A stretch of DNA of 64,000 nt, from NCBI RefSeq assembly GCF_012273895.1, contig NC_052127.1, positions 5,886,247 through 5,950,246 on the forward strand. The letters run 5' to 3'. This DNA comes from Zerene cesonia (lineage: Eukaryota; Arthropoda; Insecta; Lepidoptera; Pieridae). Positions 1 through 12,660 of the stretch are shown in pieces. The position numbers were made by a program, and so were the translations under genes. Under the pieces are notes generated by a model that was not told the origin of the DNA, did not search any database, and saw only the letters and a program-made list of their open reading frames with translations. Each line of letters opens with the position of its first letter. Position 1 is the first letter of the stretch.

Positions 1-160
1 CGTATCGGTCAGATGGGCGCGCGGCTTCCGTGTTCAACGCCTTTAAGGTCAAGCACCGCAATGGCGGGTAAAAGATCCGCACGGATAGATAGATAGATAG
101 ATAGATACATAAATAGATAGATAGTTAGATTGATAGATAGATAGATAGATAGATATGTAT
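1..160. repeat. GC-rich end followed by GATA microsatellite
   Basis: The first 80 bases are far more GC-rich than what follows. In frame 3 they read as about 22 open codons ending at TAA 69-71 (last residues HRNGG). They run directly into an interrupted (GATA)n microsatellite at about 83-152. This could be the last codons of a gene outside the window, but a coding-like GC-rich tail followed by a simple-sequence run is also how many non-LTR retrotransposon copies end. I cannot decide between the two. Confidence 0.4.
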
Positions 161-535
161 ATAGATTAACAGTCTTCAAATTACACAAAATTACAAGACA
201 ATTACAATGATAATATTTCGCAAAGTGTACGTTTTATAGATTTGAACTATTATTAAGAGGATTGTTTTGTAGCTACTTGATTCCTTTAACAGTTTTAGAT
301 TTAAAAAATATGATATTCATTATAATTTTAATTAAATTCAATATCAGTGGAATATAGGATGTCGATACAAACTTTAAACTTTTAAAGCGATCAGTTGGAT
401 AAACAAATGTTTAAGTATGACTTGAATAAAACAAATACGATCTAGTATCGGGAACGCTATTTTTTTATATATAAAACGTAATACAATATATAAGATATAT
501 GTTTCCATCTGATTCTTTTAATATGATAAATTGGT

Positions 536-665
536 ACATATATAGCCTTCCTTAATGTATGGGCTATCTAACGCTGAAGTAATTTTTCAAGTCGAACCAG
601 CCGATCCTGAGATTAGCGCGTTCAAATAAGCAAACTCTTCAGCTTTATAAAATTAAGTATAGATA
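536..665. repeat. Dispersed short repeat (GATTAGCGCGTTCAAA family)
   Basis: The block reads roughly: gggctatctaac, a CTGA-rich stretch, then gagattagcgcgttcaaa and an AT tail. Related blocks occur at 6,800-6,890, 18,360-18,520 and 37,985-38,105, the last matching most closely. It is a degraded transposon tail of the kind scattered through lepidopteran introns. No coding capacity is seen. Confidence 0.6.
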
Positions 666-734
666 GAGTATCGTACCTACTGTCTTCTAAGTAAAATCAG
701 TAAACTTCCAGCAAAAGCTCATGTATTCGTCTTA

Positions 735-860
735 AATCGCATCGGATCGCAGCAAGCTCCCACTTAACAGTCACGGTACACACAGCTCTGACATCGCAGC
801 TACATTCCCGCGCGGACGTGACGCCCGGCGCACGCGCATGTCGGCGATTTTATATAATAA
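735..860. promoter_or_regulatory. CpG-rich island-like block, candidate promoter
   Basis: A CpG-dense segment (CGCGCGGACGTGACGCCC, then GCGCACGCGCATGTCGGCGA at 811-850) is followed by TATATAATAATATT. It stands out sharply from AT-rich flanks and matches no repeat family I recognise here. With no gene nearby except the candidate exon at 4,027, it could be a promoter or 5' exon region for the downstream plus-strand gene. This is inference from composition only. Confidence 0.3.
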
Positions 861-2004
861 TATTGGTGTTGTGATGTGGTTGTGTGTGTGATTTTTGTGA
901 GAGCATTCTTGTGGTAATTGTGTTGGATATTTTATTACTGTGTTTATAAGTTTATTTTATATTAAACAATAGTTAAATATATTCAATATTGTAATAAACA
1001 TAGCGATTAATAAACTCGAAAGAAATAAATGTAACAAAAAAGTTCGGAAATACAAAACGCTTTGTACCTAAATTAAAGAATAAACGTATCTCTTAATAAT
1101 AAATTCTTCATGATACATATTTCTCGTTATCAATATGACATTCATTATTATTAATTTCAGGTAGATATTGTATGTAAATAACTGATAATTTATAAAATAT
1201 GTTTTTTATTTAGTAATTACATTACATTTATTACCTACCTTTAAATAGATTAACAAACTTTGTAAAATATTCACGAATCGATTTCTACTAAATGATTTCA
1301 ACGCTTCAATACCGTTTGAATTTAATAAATAACAATATTAAGTCGTGTTTAATATAATAGAAATTAATTAAAATACGTTATTTAGTTCCTTTTGTTAAAT
1401 AAATAAAACTGTTATTCATAAACAGAATTTATTCTGCTTTCACAACTTAAAAACTCGCGAAATAAAATTTCTCAAAGAAAATTAATTTAAAAATATGAAA
1501 TTCCCGCCTTTTCGTATCAAACAAAGAAGTACCCACAGCTATTGGATTCGTTCATATATATCTTTTCTAATATTCAATGAAAACTTCATTCAGACATTGA
1601 CGGATTACGCAACGAAAAAAAAAATAATTAAAAAACGAAAGTACTGTCCAATCCGGTAAAAGTAATTTATTGTTTGGTTAAAAGGCGGCAAAATCTTTAG
1701 AAAAAGGTCAAATTAATCATCACTTTTCTTACTTTCCTACTGACCGATGACTCGAAGCTTTTGGACAATGCAAATCGTTATTTAACTTTCGCATGACTAG
1801 AGTCGTGTTTTATGATATTTCTATAATTATTCACTAGCTTCAGTCCGTGGTTTCACTCATGGTATACGGAAAGCAATAAAAAATCAAAAGTTATCTATTT
1901 CAGTGCAAAATTACATCCAAATTTAAACGTAACAGTAATGAATACCCATACTTATAAACATTCGCGTGTATTATAGAATACAAGAAAAGTCATTATTATA
2001 ATCA

Positions 2005-2145
2005 AACTCACATATTTATTCATTCAACTACTGCGCTTTTGAATCGTCAAAATATACAATTTAATATTTACCAGCGGTTCGGAAAACAGTTTCTACAGTG
2101 AAGAGCCGGCAAGAAACTCTGTAGTTGCTATTTTAAAATTATGTT
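2005..2145 (+). repeat. Non-LTR retrotransposon tail, family with GTTTCTACAG and CTGTAGTTG
   Basis: The block starts with an AAACTCACATATTTATTCATTCAA-like head and ends with the signature of a cagtttctacag and gcaagaaactctgtagttg pair. Copies with the same order of motifs lie at 9,505-9,600, 22,225-22,300, 23,412-23,530, 27,610-27,860, 30,360-30,520 (opposite strand) and 34,197-34,275. The opposite-strand copy ends in ATAAATAAATGTTTGAGTTTGAG, typical of a retroposon 3' end. Confidence 0.6.
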
Positions 2146-3639
2146 TACTCCACATTTTAATCATAATATATCATATTGTCTATGTGTTGTCTACAAATGA
2201 TATAACTTAGATTTCGTTTTTAAAAATGTACTTTAATACATCGCTATATGATAGAACAATATTTATCCGGATAATATTCTTTAATACTAAAAGACTTAGC
2301 GACTCAAGTGACATTTCATAATACAGACAGACGTAAAGCTATAGGTAAATACAGTCATGATTAAAAAGCAAGCAAACATACAAAACCACTTACGCGTAAA
2401 TGGGTAGGTAGATGTTTAAACACCATTAATAATATTACAATTACAATTAATATAAGTAGATTCAACAAGTATAACGAATTAGTTTAGATACGATACCTAA
2501 TGCAAAAGTATGTATGTATGACTAGATCTTTTCGATCTAGATTAAGTCGAACTAGATTTTGCTGTTTCGAGAAAAATCTCCGTACTGATGAATGACTACC
2601 AATTTTAAGTTTTCAGTAAATAAAATGGATTATGATGTGGCAGACAGGGGTACATTTTGTCGAAGTTGCGATTTTAGAAAGCAAAAACATTTGAAATGAG
2701 TAAACAGTTGGAGTAAATTGTTTTATTAATGGTATTTATAAATATATTATATTGTAATTATCATAATACATATAATATAGTAATAATACTGTTTCTTTTG
2801 AGACTTGAAGACAATAGCATAGAATAATTAGATAGCACCACCAACGCTAGAAATAGCGTTAAGGTGGACCATCCTTCATCTGACTGATTCAAAACCTCTA
2901 CTAGTAACAATATAAAAGTTGATAAATTCAAGGCAAATAAAGCGGAGAATCCACTCACCAGGTTCTATATCTATGAGTTAACAACATTATAACCTACATT
3001 ATAACATCTAATTTTTGTCGTTTTTTCGCTTCAGGCGTTCCACAGAGAAAACACTTTCTTTTCGAAGTGCCTCTTACGTTTTGTTTTTATTGGTAACACT
3101 TTCAAGATGGTGTGGTCTTAACGGTTCTTTAAATTAATGACGGCATTCGGTTTTCAAAACCTCGGATAGCATCTAGCACAAACCTTTCCTTCCCGTTTTT
3201 GTTAAGTCGAAGATTTCTTGGTTATGCTGGCTTCCAGCGGTCTAGACAAATTTCTAAGTAATAATAGTAAAATAAAATCATCTTAATACAGTTACAGCTA
3301 CATTGGTAGGTTACAAAAACTTAAAAATACCGTAGTAGAGGAGAACGTTGTGTAAGACTGGTGCTTGATAGGTTCCTCCATAGATTGACCGCGCTTATCG
3401 TGGCTTAACCCAAAAATTTCAAAGTCAATGAGCCTGTGTAATGGGACACTATAAAAGTTTGAAGTTTGTTTATCATCTGTGGTGAGCTTGATTTATCGAC
3501 TTTTATTTATAAGAAATATTCAAAACGTTAAAGTTTTTTACGATTGCCGCTTCTGCAACTTTCGAGGATTTTAATTAACCAAACGTGACAAATCAATCGT
3601 TGCAGCTTTAAAGTAAAATAAATAGCAGTTTTTTAAATG

Positions 3640-3775
3640 AATGAAATAAATGAATGAAAATTCTTTATTGCGTAAAAAATCAAAATTAAGCAGTCGTACA
3701 AAAAAAATTAAATTAAATTCGCAAAGGGCGGCCTTATCGCTAGGTAGCGATCTCTAGCAGGCAACCCTAACAACA
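3640..3775 (-). repeat. Non-LTR retrotransposon 3' end (GGCGGCCTTATCGCT family)
   Basis: Contains GGGCGGCCTTATCGCTAGGTAGCGATCTCTAGCAGGCAACC in its right part, preceded by an ATTCTTTATTG tail region. A second copy at 31,200-31,320 shows the same GCGGCCTTATCGCT and GGCAACCC core. This core is a familiar 3' end of lepidopteran non-LTR (Jockey-type) elements. Neither copy has an open frame. Confidence 0.55.
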
Positions 3776-4026
3776 AAGGAAAATAAAAATAAAAATGGGT
3801 AAGCAAAAATAAGGCAATAATGAAACGCGGATAAAAACAATAATAAAATAAATGCGAGATAAAACAAATAAAATAGTGTTAAAGTTGGTACAAAAAATCC
3901 AAATTCTTACTATTTTATACTTTTTTATTATAGGTATATTATTGAATTATATAAACACAAATAAATGACACAGAAATCGACTCTATAGTTATTTTATGGA
4001 AGTGCTGTAATCGAGTGTAACCTGTG

Positions 4027-4071
4027 ATGGTGTCTAACGAAAACATCATGAAAATGTCCTCTGTGATTATG
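4027..4071 (+). CDS. Candidate first coding exon of rhophilin (speculative)
   Basis: Fifteen codons run from ATG at 4,027 to a consensus donor (ATG|GTAAGT) at 4,072, with an in-frame stop just upstream (TAA 4,018-4,020). The exon ends in phase 0, exactly what the first certain rhophilin exon at 24,081 requires. Rhophilins carry a short, poorly conserved N-terminus before the HR1 domain, so about 15 residues would be a normal length. Against it: the distance is 20 kb, the peptide (MVSNENIMKMSSVIM) has no recognisable motif, and short ATG-to-donor stretches arise by chance in AT-rich DNA. Confidence 0.35.
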
Positions 4072-4906
4072 GTAAGTTTCTCATAAACTTTTAATCATAT
4101 CTTTTTTTAATAACGTTGTGATGATGTTTATGGGTGGATACTTGATTTTGTGTTTTGCACTTGACCATCTATATTAACTGTATTTAAAAAACTTTTTTAA
4201 TGTATTTTGTATGTTAAAGTTAATTCTAAAAACTGATATTGCGATTTACAAAGAAAAAACTGTTTGTTGATTAGAAGATAACAAAAAAATGTTTTTTGCT
4301 TTTGAGCAGCCATACTTTTTACTGTGGTATGCTTTAATTCTTAACAAGTTTTCAGACTTTATTCCATTATATCCCGTAACACCAATTGCTCTTGTGTATT
4401 AGCCTAAGATAATTAAATTATATCTGTACAAATGTTAACGATTTTTTTGGGAAAACTTATTTTTCTGGGTGTGGTCAATATATTTATCTGTATGCGTCTA
4501 ATTTCTCCGCAAATCGATAGTAGGTACACTTAAATATGTATATTTCATTTTTTTCTCCTCTTAGACAGATTAATTCCATTTTTGTTTTATTTCTTATTAA
4601 CGCTACATATTAATAACGTATAAATGTACACACTTAATGCTGTAAATTTAACTGGGCCACATCATAAAACGCCGGTGTTTAGGTATATCTAATCTGTCAT
4701 CAAATTTCCATCAATAGTCCACATAGATATATGCAGTAGCAGGCAGTATCTGTCAACATTGTATAATACGAAAGGTGTAATCTTACGCAACAATTGTTTT
4801 TACAATTTGTTTTATATATTTCTGTTCATCTCTTTGAACTGTGAAATGTGGGTTTTTATTAAGGCTGCTTGCTATTAAAGTTTATATAGAAATATGTATT
4901 TAACAA

Positions 4907-5098
4907 TCCTACTAATATTATAAATGCGAATGTTTGTAAGGATGTGTGTGTGTGTTTGTTGCTCTTTCACGCAAAAACTACTGAACCGATAGCAATGAAA
5001 TTTGGTACGTAGATAGCTGGACAACTGGAATAACATATGGGCAACATTTAACCTACGGGATACGGACTTACGCGGGATAAACCGCGGGGCGCAGCTAG
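4907..5098 (+). mobile_element. Non-autonomous Helitron-like element
   Basis: Begins TCCTACTAATATTATAAATGCG and ends in a hairpin (GCGGG..ACCGC) followed by GGGGCGCAGCTAG, then T. A TC start, a short 3' hairpin and a CTAG end are the marks of a Helitron. It is about 190 bp and has no coding capacity. The same family recurs at 11,465, 13,180, 16,937, 24,897, 35,103 and 38,112. Assignment to Helitrons rests on the ends, not on a database match. Confidence 0.75.
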
Positions 5099-8000
5099 TA
5101 TATTATAAAAGTTGAATACTCAGAACCGTTAATTAAACCTTATCATCAAAAACAAAACCTCTAAATTTCAAAATTGGTGTTGGATATTTTGATGGAAGAT
5201 TTATTACCACTAGACAGGTGGTTACCACGCTTCTGGATTCAGCTTATTTAACATATTATGATAGTTTATATAACAAATTATGATATAAAATTCATAACTT
5301 TTATGCGTTATGTATATAAAACGCAAAGGTGACTGACTGGCTAACTAATCTATCACTACATAGCCCAGTTGTTTGGGCTATCACAAAACCCGATCGGATT
5401 TCTTCCAGACAACCAGACGTACAGAGAGAAATTAGATAGAGGAGAGGAGTAGAGCAGAGCATAAATATAATACGAAAGATTGAATAAAAGAACAATAATA
5501 TATATATACACATACATATACGTATACATACATATATAAACATAATTATATATTTTATAAAATTTCAATAAATATTAAAACCTTAACTTATGGTAAGGCA
5601 CGGAAGTGTACTTATTTTATTATTTCAATAGCTTGTAAAGTTTTATAACATTTTCTCGATGTAAAATCGCGTACTTCTAATTGCGTGCGCGTTTATTCCT
5701 GAATCAGAGTAAACCAGTTGCAGTGACATCGCTGGCGTGCCGTGGTTTCTTCCCTGTACGTAAATAAATAGATTACAGTCGATGAACTTTGCGGAAAACT
5801 GTTGAGTCTCCTATATTTTGTCTGGAGTTACAATGAAAGTGGAGTATCTTGGTCCCTGGGGTATGGGGCAGTAATATACATCTGTTTCAACGATCGATTT
5901 TTATGGATAAGTAGTTAATCAGCCTGTGTCTTGTGTCCTATCGAGATATTATTTTTTTCAAGTCCCCACTGGGAGTCGAACTGAATCCCTCGGTTCTACG
6001 CTCACGCGAGAGATTCATTCATTCAACCTAACCATAATTCAAAGTACTGATGTCATACTGTTATTTTTTTATAAGATATCAAACGAGCATGTGGATCCCC
6101 TGGTGGTAAGTTAATCCACCAACCAAAGTCATCTACCGAGGTCTCCGGACTTGTATATCCTGCTTCAATTATTTTACAGTAATTAAATTTCATCAATACC
6201 AATTAGTATTCATAACATTTAAAATTATCAAGCTATCGTTAGAATTTCGAAATTATCTTCTCAATCAACTCAATCAACATATCGACCAGTAAATCAAACA
6301 CGATCCAAACAAACCTAATTAAAAAAAAAACACCCGTCGACTCCGCGCATCCTCTGTGCGGGTCGTCGTTCTCCATTGCATAATAACGACTCCAATCAAT
6401 TTATAGTCCAACTCCGAGAGTCCGGACTTGTTATGCGATTGGCGGAAATAGATTAACTTTTTGTATCATTTGTAGGTACCATATTCGATTGCATAAGCGT
6501 AATTTGAAGTATTAATTTCATGTACTAGCTCTTTGCACTGGCTTCGCCCGGGTTGACTCGAGATGTAAATTGCCTATGTCACACAGTAAAAAGAGGATAT
6601 ACGAAGGCCCGTTTCCATGTCCGTACTCTTTCCAGTCCATACCTTTTTTCCAGTTGCCATCCATTCCTCATCCGCCACTTAAGCAAGCAGCGCATGCGCA
6701 AAGGCGGTGCTGATCGCTTACCACCAGCTCAATACCAATAACTTTTAACTATTCCAGAATGTACGGATATATAGTCTATATCGGGGATCACATACATATC
6801 CACCGGAGAAAGAATTTTTGAAATCCAGTTCCTAGTTACTGAGATTAGCGCGTTCAAACAAAAAATTCTACAGTTTTATATCATAAGTACCGAATATATA
6901 TTACGCGATAGTATGATTTTCTATTATTATGGAGATTTGTCGGTTTTTATTCACACTGTCATAATACTTTGTAAAAATGCACGTAAGCTTTGAGTAGGAA
7001 GGGCCAGTTTGAACATTACGAAATATCACCAAAACGAGGTCAGAAAAGCAGGAATAAAAATCACACTAATATTATAAATGTAAAAATTCTGATGAAATTT
7101 GGTATACAGACTGGAGATTAAATGCTCGCTTGCGATAAAACAGCAAATCTTGATATCCGGGCGGAGCCGGTACGAACGTCTAGTAAATAAAGCCATGCCA
7201 AATCTTGGCCACAGATTTTTAATTATAATATTTAAAAGCAAATTAAAGCAATCAAAGACGTTATATTTTAATAGCCAGAGCATCGGAAGCGTTCCGTTAA
7301 GCAGAAACGGTGTCAATCGAACCGGCCGTGGGATCCACTTTAGCTGGTCTGTTTGTTTTAACATTTTTGTGTTATCTGTGCTTTTCGAAAATAGTAAGTC
7401 ATTGACTGTCGATAGGAATATGTTATTAAGAATAGGATCGATTCGGTGACCTCATATGTTTAAATTCAAACGAAAAATTAATGAATAGAAATAATGTGTG
7501 TTTGAATTTGATTTAAGAGAGGTAACAATAAAAATGAATGGAAAAGTAAAGTGCGTTATATTTCTCAAATCACATTTAACACGTAAATATTATATACGTA
7601 CTTATACCTCCTTGTTGTTCCTATTCGTATTAGGATCACGTAATAACTTTGCATGTTAGTATATTTTGAAAATTCACAACATGACATTTCGCGGATGCGA
7701 ACTCTAGTTAGTGATTTTTTTCCTAACAAAAAGTGCTGTACTATACGTCATAAGTTTTGTCAATGTCTAGGATCAGTACACACCGATCCTTACAAGGTAT
7801 ACACCTTCAAAACAGCTGGACAGTTTGATGAGTTTTGGAATTTTAAAAAGCACTTAATTAACTGACTTTAAAAACCTCAAATACAGATATACCAAGAGTC
7901 AACAAAATAAATAATAACTTATTTTGATTAAGTCTAGATTAATGATAATTAATCTATTGCTAAACATTTCATATTCATTTTGATATTCAATATGTATTCC

Positions 8001-8258
8001 TATATAACTACAAACAAAATCAATACGCTGCATATATAATTTTCACTTTACAGTTATGTGCTGCATGATTAGAAGACGAAATAAATTATTATCATTATAT
8101 TGCAGTTCGAGTTAACACACATCGAAAAATATACCTGCTTTTGCAATATCATAAACTAACTAGGCAGTGATAATAATACAAATACAATTCTTAACGATTA
8201 TCATTATTATATACGATGATATTTGTAAATCAACCATGCAATCAACTCTTAATGTGTC
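5099..8258. other. Gene-free AT-rich stretch with degraded repeats
   Basis: No credible coding exon is seen. It holds a repeat with retroposon-like coding remnants at about 6,600-6,740 (ending AAGGCGGTGCTGATCGCTTACC) and a degenerate Helitron-like piece at 7,061-7,186 (ATCACACTAATATTATAAATG to CGAACGTCTAG). The open frames at 7,026-7,449 overlap on both strands and resemble no protein family. Confidence 0.6.
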
Positions 8259-8458
8259 ATACATTGCGTTTTAGTTAGGTATTGTTTAACATACTCGACT
8301 ACAAAACACGCAATGTATCATTAATTGCTTATACTATTAGACTATGCATAATAATGTATTCGTGGATAACATACATTGCGTGTTATTTTCGTATTGCTTT
8401 ACATACTAAAACTACAAAACACGCAATGTATCGTACATTGCTTGCACCTATTGGACAG
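8259..8458. repeat. Tandem pair of imperfect palindromes, period about 112 bp
   Basis: Two units start at 8,259 and 8,371. Each opens with ATACATTGCG and closes about 60 bp later with ACGCAATGTAT, so each can fold on itself. The second has perfect 14-bp outer arms (ATACATTGCGTGTT / AACACGCAATGTAT). The inner parts (GTATTG..CATAC, ACTACAAAACACGC) and the spacer (ATTGCTTATACTATTAG versus ATTGCTTGCACCTATTGG) are also shared, so the unit was duplicated as a whole. No coding is evident. Confidence 0.75.
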
Positions 8459-11400
8459 CCTTCACTGGTCAACATACTCTTTCGTAAAGCTTCCCGGATG
8501 CAGCGAAGGTAAAATTCGAAATGTACTATCTAAAATTTATTACCCGCTAACAGAGTTATGTTTTTTTTAGTATACATTGTATCAGACATAAGCAACATCC
8601 AAAGTTTCGTTAAGCACTAACCAATTATACTTACTAAGTTATAATAATGTTTGAAGCATATAACTTTTCAAATTCAACCTTACTTGAATTGCTTAAGGTT
8701 GCTTTTATAAGTAAGAGTGCGCCTAGACGTGAGTAACACGAGATTATATGAAATGAGGACACAATTTGAAATGCTGCGCTTATTTTATAAGAACTTTTAT
8801 TTATCTTTTATTTTTTTTATACCGCTACCAAAAAGAAGGCGATGCACTTGGTGTTAGGTGACCTCCGCCGCTTAGGGGCCGCAATATTAGGGGCATTATA
8901 ATTATAAAGCCGAATAAATTGCGTTTTAACTCCATTATTAGTAAACAGTAACAAAATACTTCATACAAAAAAGGTCCCACGTCCGGGGAGGTACCACTTC
9001 AGATTCTAAAATGAGGCTAATTTCCTATCAAACACAGGAATAATCACGCCAAACGACTGAAAACCTACGGAGTTATCGAATGTACAAATAAAAAAACTCG
9101 GATTAGAAACCTGCATAATTTCTGGGAACGGTTGAAAAGAAATAGACTCTTCTTTACAGGAAGTATCTTTTATACTTTATTCGTAACAATACTTGCGTAA
9201 AATCAAACAGAGAAATAATGCGTAATTCCATAAAAAGCGACATTACTTCAGACTCGGAGACTTAGCGTCGAATTAAGCCTAGTCACATAATACTATCTAT
9301 TATAACAACATATTACTCAATAGCCAGCCGCTATGGTGTGCATTTCCCGTAATGATATAATAATCTATTTCATAACGAGTTATCTAAACACAGTATGCTA
9401 TTGTTCATGAAATAGTTTTCTAGCTTCGCGTTAGACCGAAAATTTTTGAATATCAATGCCTATATTTATTTCACCATATGGACTCACTAGACTGCCACAA
9501 ATAAACTCAAAGTCAAACTCAAATATTTATTTATTTAATTAGACTGCTTCTAGAAGCACTTTTGTATCGTCTATAAAATTCCATTTTTATGTACTATTTC
9601 TTAATCTTTTTTAATTGCTTAAGCAATTGTACATCGATACATTAACATGAGATAATACAAAAAATAATATATATGTGCCATGCAACATACAACAATAAAA
9701 ATGAAAACAGTTTAATTATTCTATTCTTAACTATTTAATACCGTAAGAGTCTTATTTAAAGTGTAAAAAACAAATACGAATCAATCGTAGTCTAGCATCA
9801 TAAATAAACTAGTGTGATAAATGTTCATTATATTATACCTACTTGTCTTCCTCTTTTCGGTTCATTAATCTTTAGTTGTCATCTATATATTGTTATTGTA
9901 CACTGCGTAGGCCGTATTTATCCTAAGAGGATGCTCTTGGAGGAGATGTCCTCCAAGCAATATACAAGAAAGATAGTGTTAAAAGTGTATAGGGAATATT
10001 AAAAGCATAGAAAGACAGGTTGACGCAGTACTAAGATAATATAACCAAGCATTGCAAAGTTTAATTGCAAGATCTAAGAGCATAAAATTTCCACTTCAAT
10101 ATTTCCTAATTCCTAACTGCTATTGCTATGTTTCGTAAAGTGTTTAAGACCTAAAATCTACGTTCTAAAACCACTAATAAATATCCTCAATACTATAATT
10201 ATACTGTCGTACAAAATTGTAAGTATACTTATAATTTTAATACTAGCAATACTTTCTCGCAGAGACTGTGGCAACACCGGTATGTTTCCTCCATCTTTAC
10301 TTCCCCGTCGAACATTACACCACGCACGTTACGTTAACTATGATAATATGATTAAATGTCTGTCTCTTTCAAAACGGTTTAAGCTTTGAATTACATCATT
10401 GTGTAATTTATTGGTAAAACACACTTCGTTAGTGTAGTCACAGTTAATATCATATAAGTACTATACTATATAGTGTATATTAAACCTAATTTAATTGTTT
10501 CGGCGCATGTCTATTCTGAGTTTTTTATTTAACAATATCTTATGTTTGTTAATTAATTAAACGAATTTACATTGTCTCAAGTTTTTTACTTAAGTAATTA
10601 TTTTTAACAAAGATTCAAATAAAATTGTCAGAAATAGATATAGGATATGAAAAGCAACAGCTCTCAAATAATAAAATAAGCACCAGAATCGGTTCACCCA
10701 GTCGAAGATTTTGAGGTACCATACAAACCCAAAAGATACAATCGTAGTGAGAACCTTCTTTTTTTGAAGTTGGTTGACAAAAGACTGCCATAAGCAATGC
10801 TAATTTTACGCTGTATCGAACGAATAAGAATCTCCGATTAAACCAAATTTATTACTTAAAAAAACAAATCCATTATTGTGAAATAAATCGTAGAAACTCA
10901 AACAATAACCGATTTTTTATTTGCCTCCATAAAACTAAACGTTCATGTCCAATTACTAATCGGATATATCGATATTACGAAACATCGATTTCTAGTCGAT
11001 GATCGATTCGTGTTCAGCAACCATCAGACTACAATCGGATATATATATTACATAAAACTTTTCGATTTACGTATTCACCTTACGAACAACACTTACAAAC
11101 CACCCTTAAGTATATAAGATATATATAATAAGTGGAGATGCAAATATAGTTTTAAATGCATTAGAAAGGGACGGATTGAGATTAGGATTAGTTCAGGAGG
11201 TTAACGTTTAAAAAGGTATGAAAATATACCTACAGAAAACCATTTTCTAAATTTATTGTAGTAATAACATTTTTAATTAAGGTTCTTTAAACATTTTATT
11301 AGTATAATATAAAACCAGTAATTAACATATAAATATATGAAGTCAAATTAACCCAATTAACTGTTTAATTATGTAACTCGCTTCAAATTTTATCAAAAAT

Positions 11401-11464
11401 ATTTATAACGACGATGTTGACTCAATGACGCAAAATGGCGTTTAGGATCTGATCTTATGATCTA
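8459..11464. other. Gene-free stretch with retroposon fragments
   Basis: No gene is supported. It contains a fragment at 8,820-8,890 resembling a non-LTR 3' region (AGAAGGCGATGCACTTGGTG), a tail-family copy at 9,505-9,600, a perfect 9-bp-stem hairpin at 9,936-9,957 (CTTGGAGGA, loop GATG), and TATCGATA at 10,967-10,974 within a cluster of CGAT motifs. TATCGATA is the binding core of insect DREF and BEAF-32; function here is unproven. Confidence 0.5.
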
Positions 11465-11648
11465 CTGGCTGCGCCCCACGTAATTCCGTATCCCGTAGGA
11501 ATATCGGGACAAAAAGATGCCTATATGTTATTCCAGTAGTCCAGCTATCTACGTACCAAATTTCATTGCAATCGTTCCAGTAGTTTTTGCGTGAAAGAGT
11601 AACAAACATACACACATCCTTACAAACATTCCCATAATATTAGTAGGA
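11465..11648 (-). mobile_element. Helitron-like element, reverse orientation
   Basis: Reverse-complement copy of the family at 4,907. Its 3' end (at 11,465) is mutated from CTAG to CTGG on the plus strand and its hairpin is eroded. It ends at TAGGA 11,644-11,648. The inner block (CCCGTAGGAATATCGGGA, CCAGCTATCTACGTACC, TTTTTGCGTGAAAGAG) is well preserved. Confidence 0.7.
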
Positions 11649-11754
11649 TTCAAATATTAATAGGTATATAAAGTAGATAGGTAGTTGTAAGAGGTATTTT
11701 TTGGAATTATATAATGTTGTATTTGTGCGTAATCCCAAAGTATTATTGGCTTAT

Positions 11755-11955
11755 ATTTGTAACACGGGCCATGTCGGGGCGATCAGCTAGTGCTAAATGG
11801 GGGTCTAATTGAAAACTAGCGCTAGGAACTCTCCTAGCAAGAGACTTAGATCCTATTTGGTGACTGTATGACACGTTCTGTTATTGTTAATGTCATGTCC
11901 ATCAAATAAATGTTTTTCTTTCTTTCTTTCTATCTTTCTTTCTTTCTTTAAATAT
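11755..11955 (+). repeat. Retroposon tail ending in (TTTC)n
   Basis: A moderately GC-rich segment (ACACGGGCCATGTCGGGGCG, then CTAGCGCTAGGAACTCTCCT) ends in CATCAAATAAATGTTTTTC and a (TTTC)n run at about 11,917-11,949. An AATAAA-like motif followed by a simple repeat suggests the 3' end of a non-LTR element. There is no open frame. Confidence 0.5.
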
Positions 11956-12589
11956 AGAGTAGACAATTTATTGTTGGAAGTGTTAAAATGTTGTTAGCTT
12001 GTTATATTTAAATATCTTTTCATCTGTAAGGCCGTAATGCCCAGCTTGTATAATAACTTTTTATATATTCAGAAAGTTCAGTTGTTTTGATATTTGATAT
12101 AGTTGTTATTTACTCAATCACGCAAAAACATACGTTAAGAATCGCTTTTGTGATTCTGGCCGAAAAAACCGCGGGGAACAGATTGACACATTTCCACAGA
12201 TAATTAAAGAACGCGACGGTCAAAGGAGTTTTTACTTTTTATATCATGCAACTGGTTGCATATTAAGTAAATATTATAACGCGAACGTTCTGATTTCGCT
12301 AACTGACCTTTATATGATGAAACAGCTGGCATGTTATTTGTAATCGTAACATAATAATTACAAAACTGTTTATTTTATGCACACGCACACTTGCACATTT
12401 GCATATGTTTATAGAAAAGTGTACGCTTGTATGGTTGTGTTATGGCGTTACTTACTTCATATCACGTAGCACTATTAACATTATAAACTTCCATGACACC
12501 GTTTCGTATCTTAGTACTTTTAACCGACTTTTAACCGGAGTACTTTTAAACTACTTCAAAAAAATGAGAAAGTTTAATTTCAATGAGGA

Positions 12590-12660
12590 TCACGGGTGGC
12601 CGAGAGGCTAGGCGTTGCTACGGTTAGGCAAGATACGCAGGTTCGAATCCTGCCTCGTGA
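12590..12660 (+). repeat. 71-nt tRNA-like element (copy 1), Pol III-type
   Basis: Folds as a complete cloverleaf: acceptor TCACGGG/CTCGTGA (7 bp, one G-T), D stem GCC/GGC, anticodon stem TTGCT/GGCAA with a 7-nt loop, T arm GCAGG-TTCGAAT-CCTGC. Box A TGGCCGAGAGG (12,597-12,607) and box B GGTTCGAATCC (12,640-12,650) match Pol III consensus exactly. A T6 terminator starts at 12,666. The D-arm side resembles tRNA-Ser but the variable arm is short, the anticodon position reads GGT and base 33 is C, not T, so it is unlikely to be a working tRNA. An identical copy lies at 41,351. Confidence 0.8.

Noticed and set aside
2761..2958. Hydrophobic 65-codon minus-strand frame
   Set aside because: It starts at GTG with a stop two codons upstream, has no ATG and no recognisable family.
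7026..7449. Overlapping open frames of 112 and 116 codons on both strands
   Set aside because: No family resemblance, no splice context, and the left part is a Helitron-like repeat remnant. Likely chance.
12590..12660. A functional tRNA gene
   Set aside because: C at position 33, serine-like D arm but no long variable arm, a GGT anticodon position, and an exact copy with shared transposon-like flanks elsewhere.
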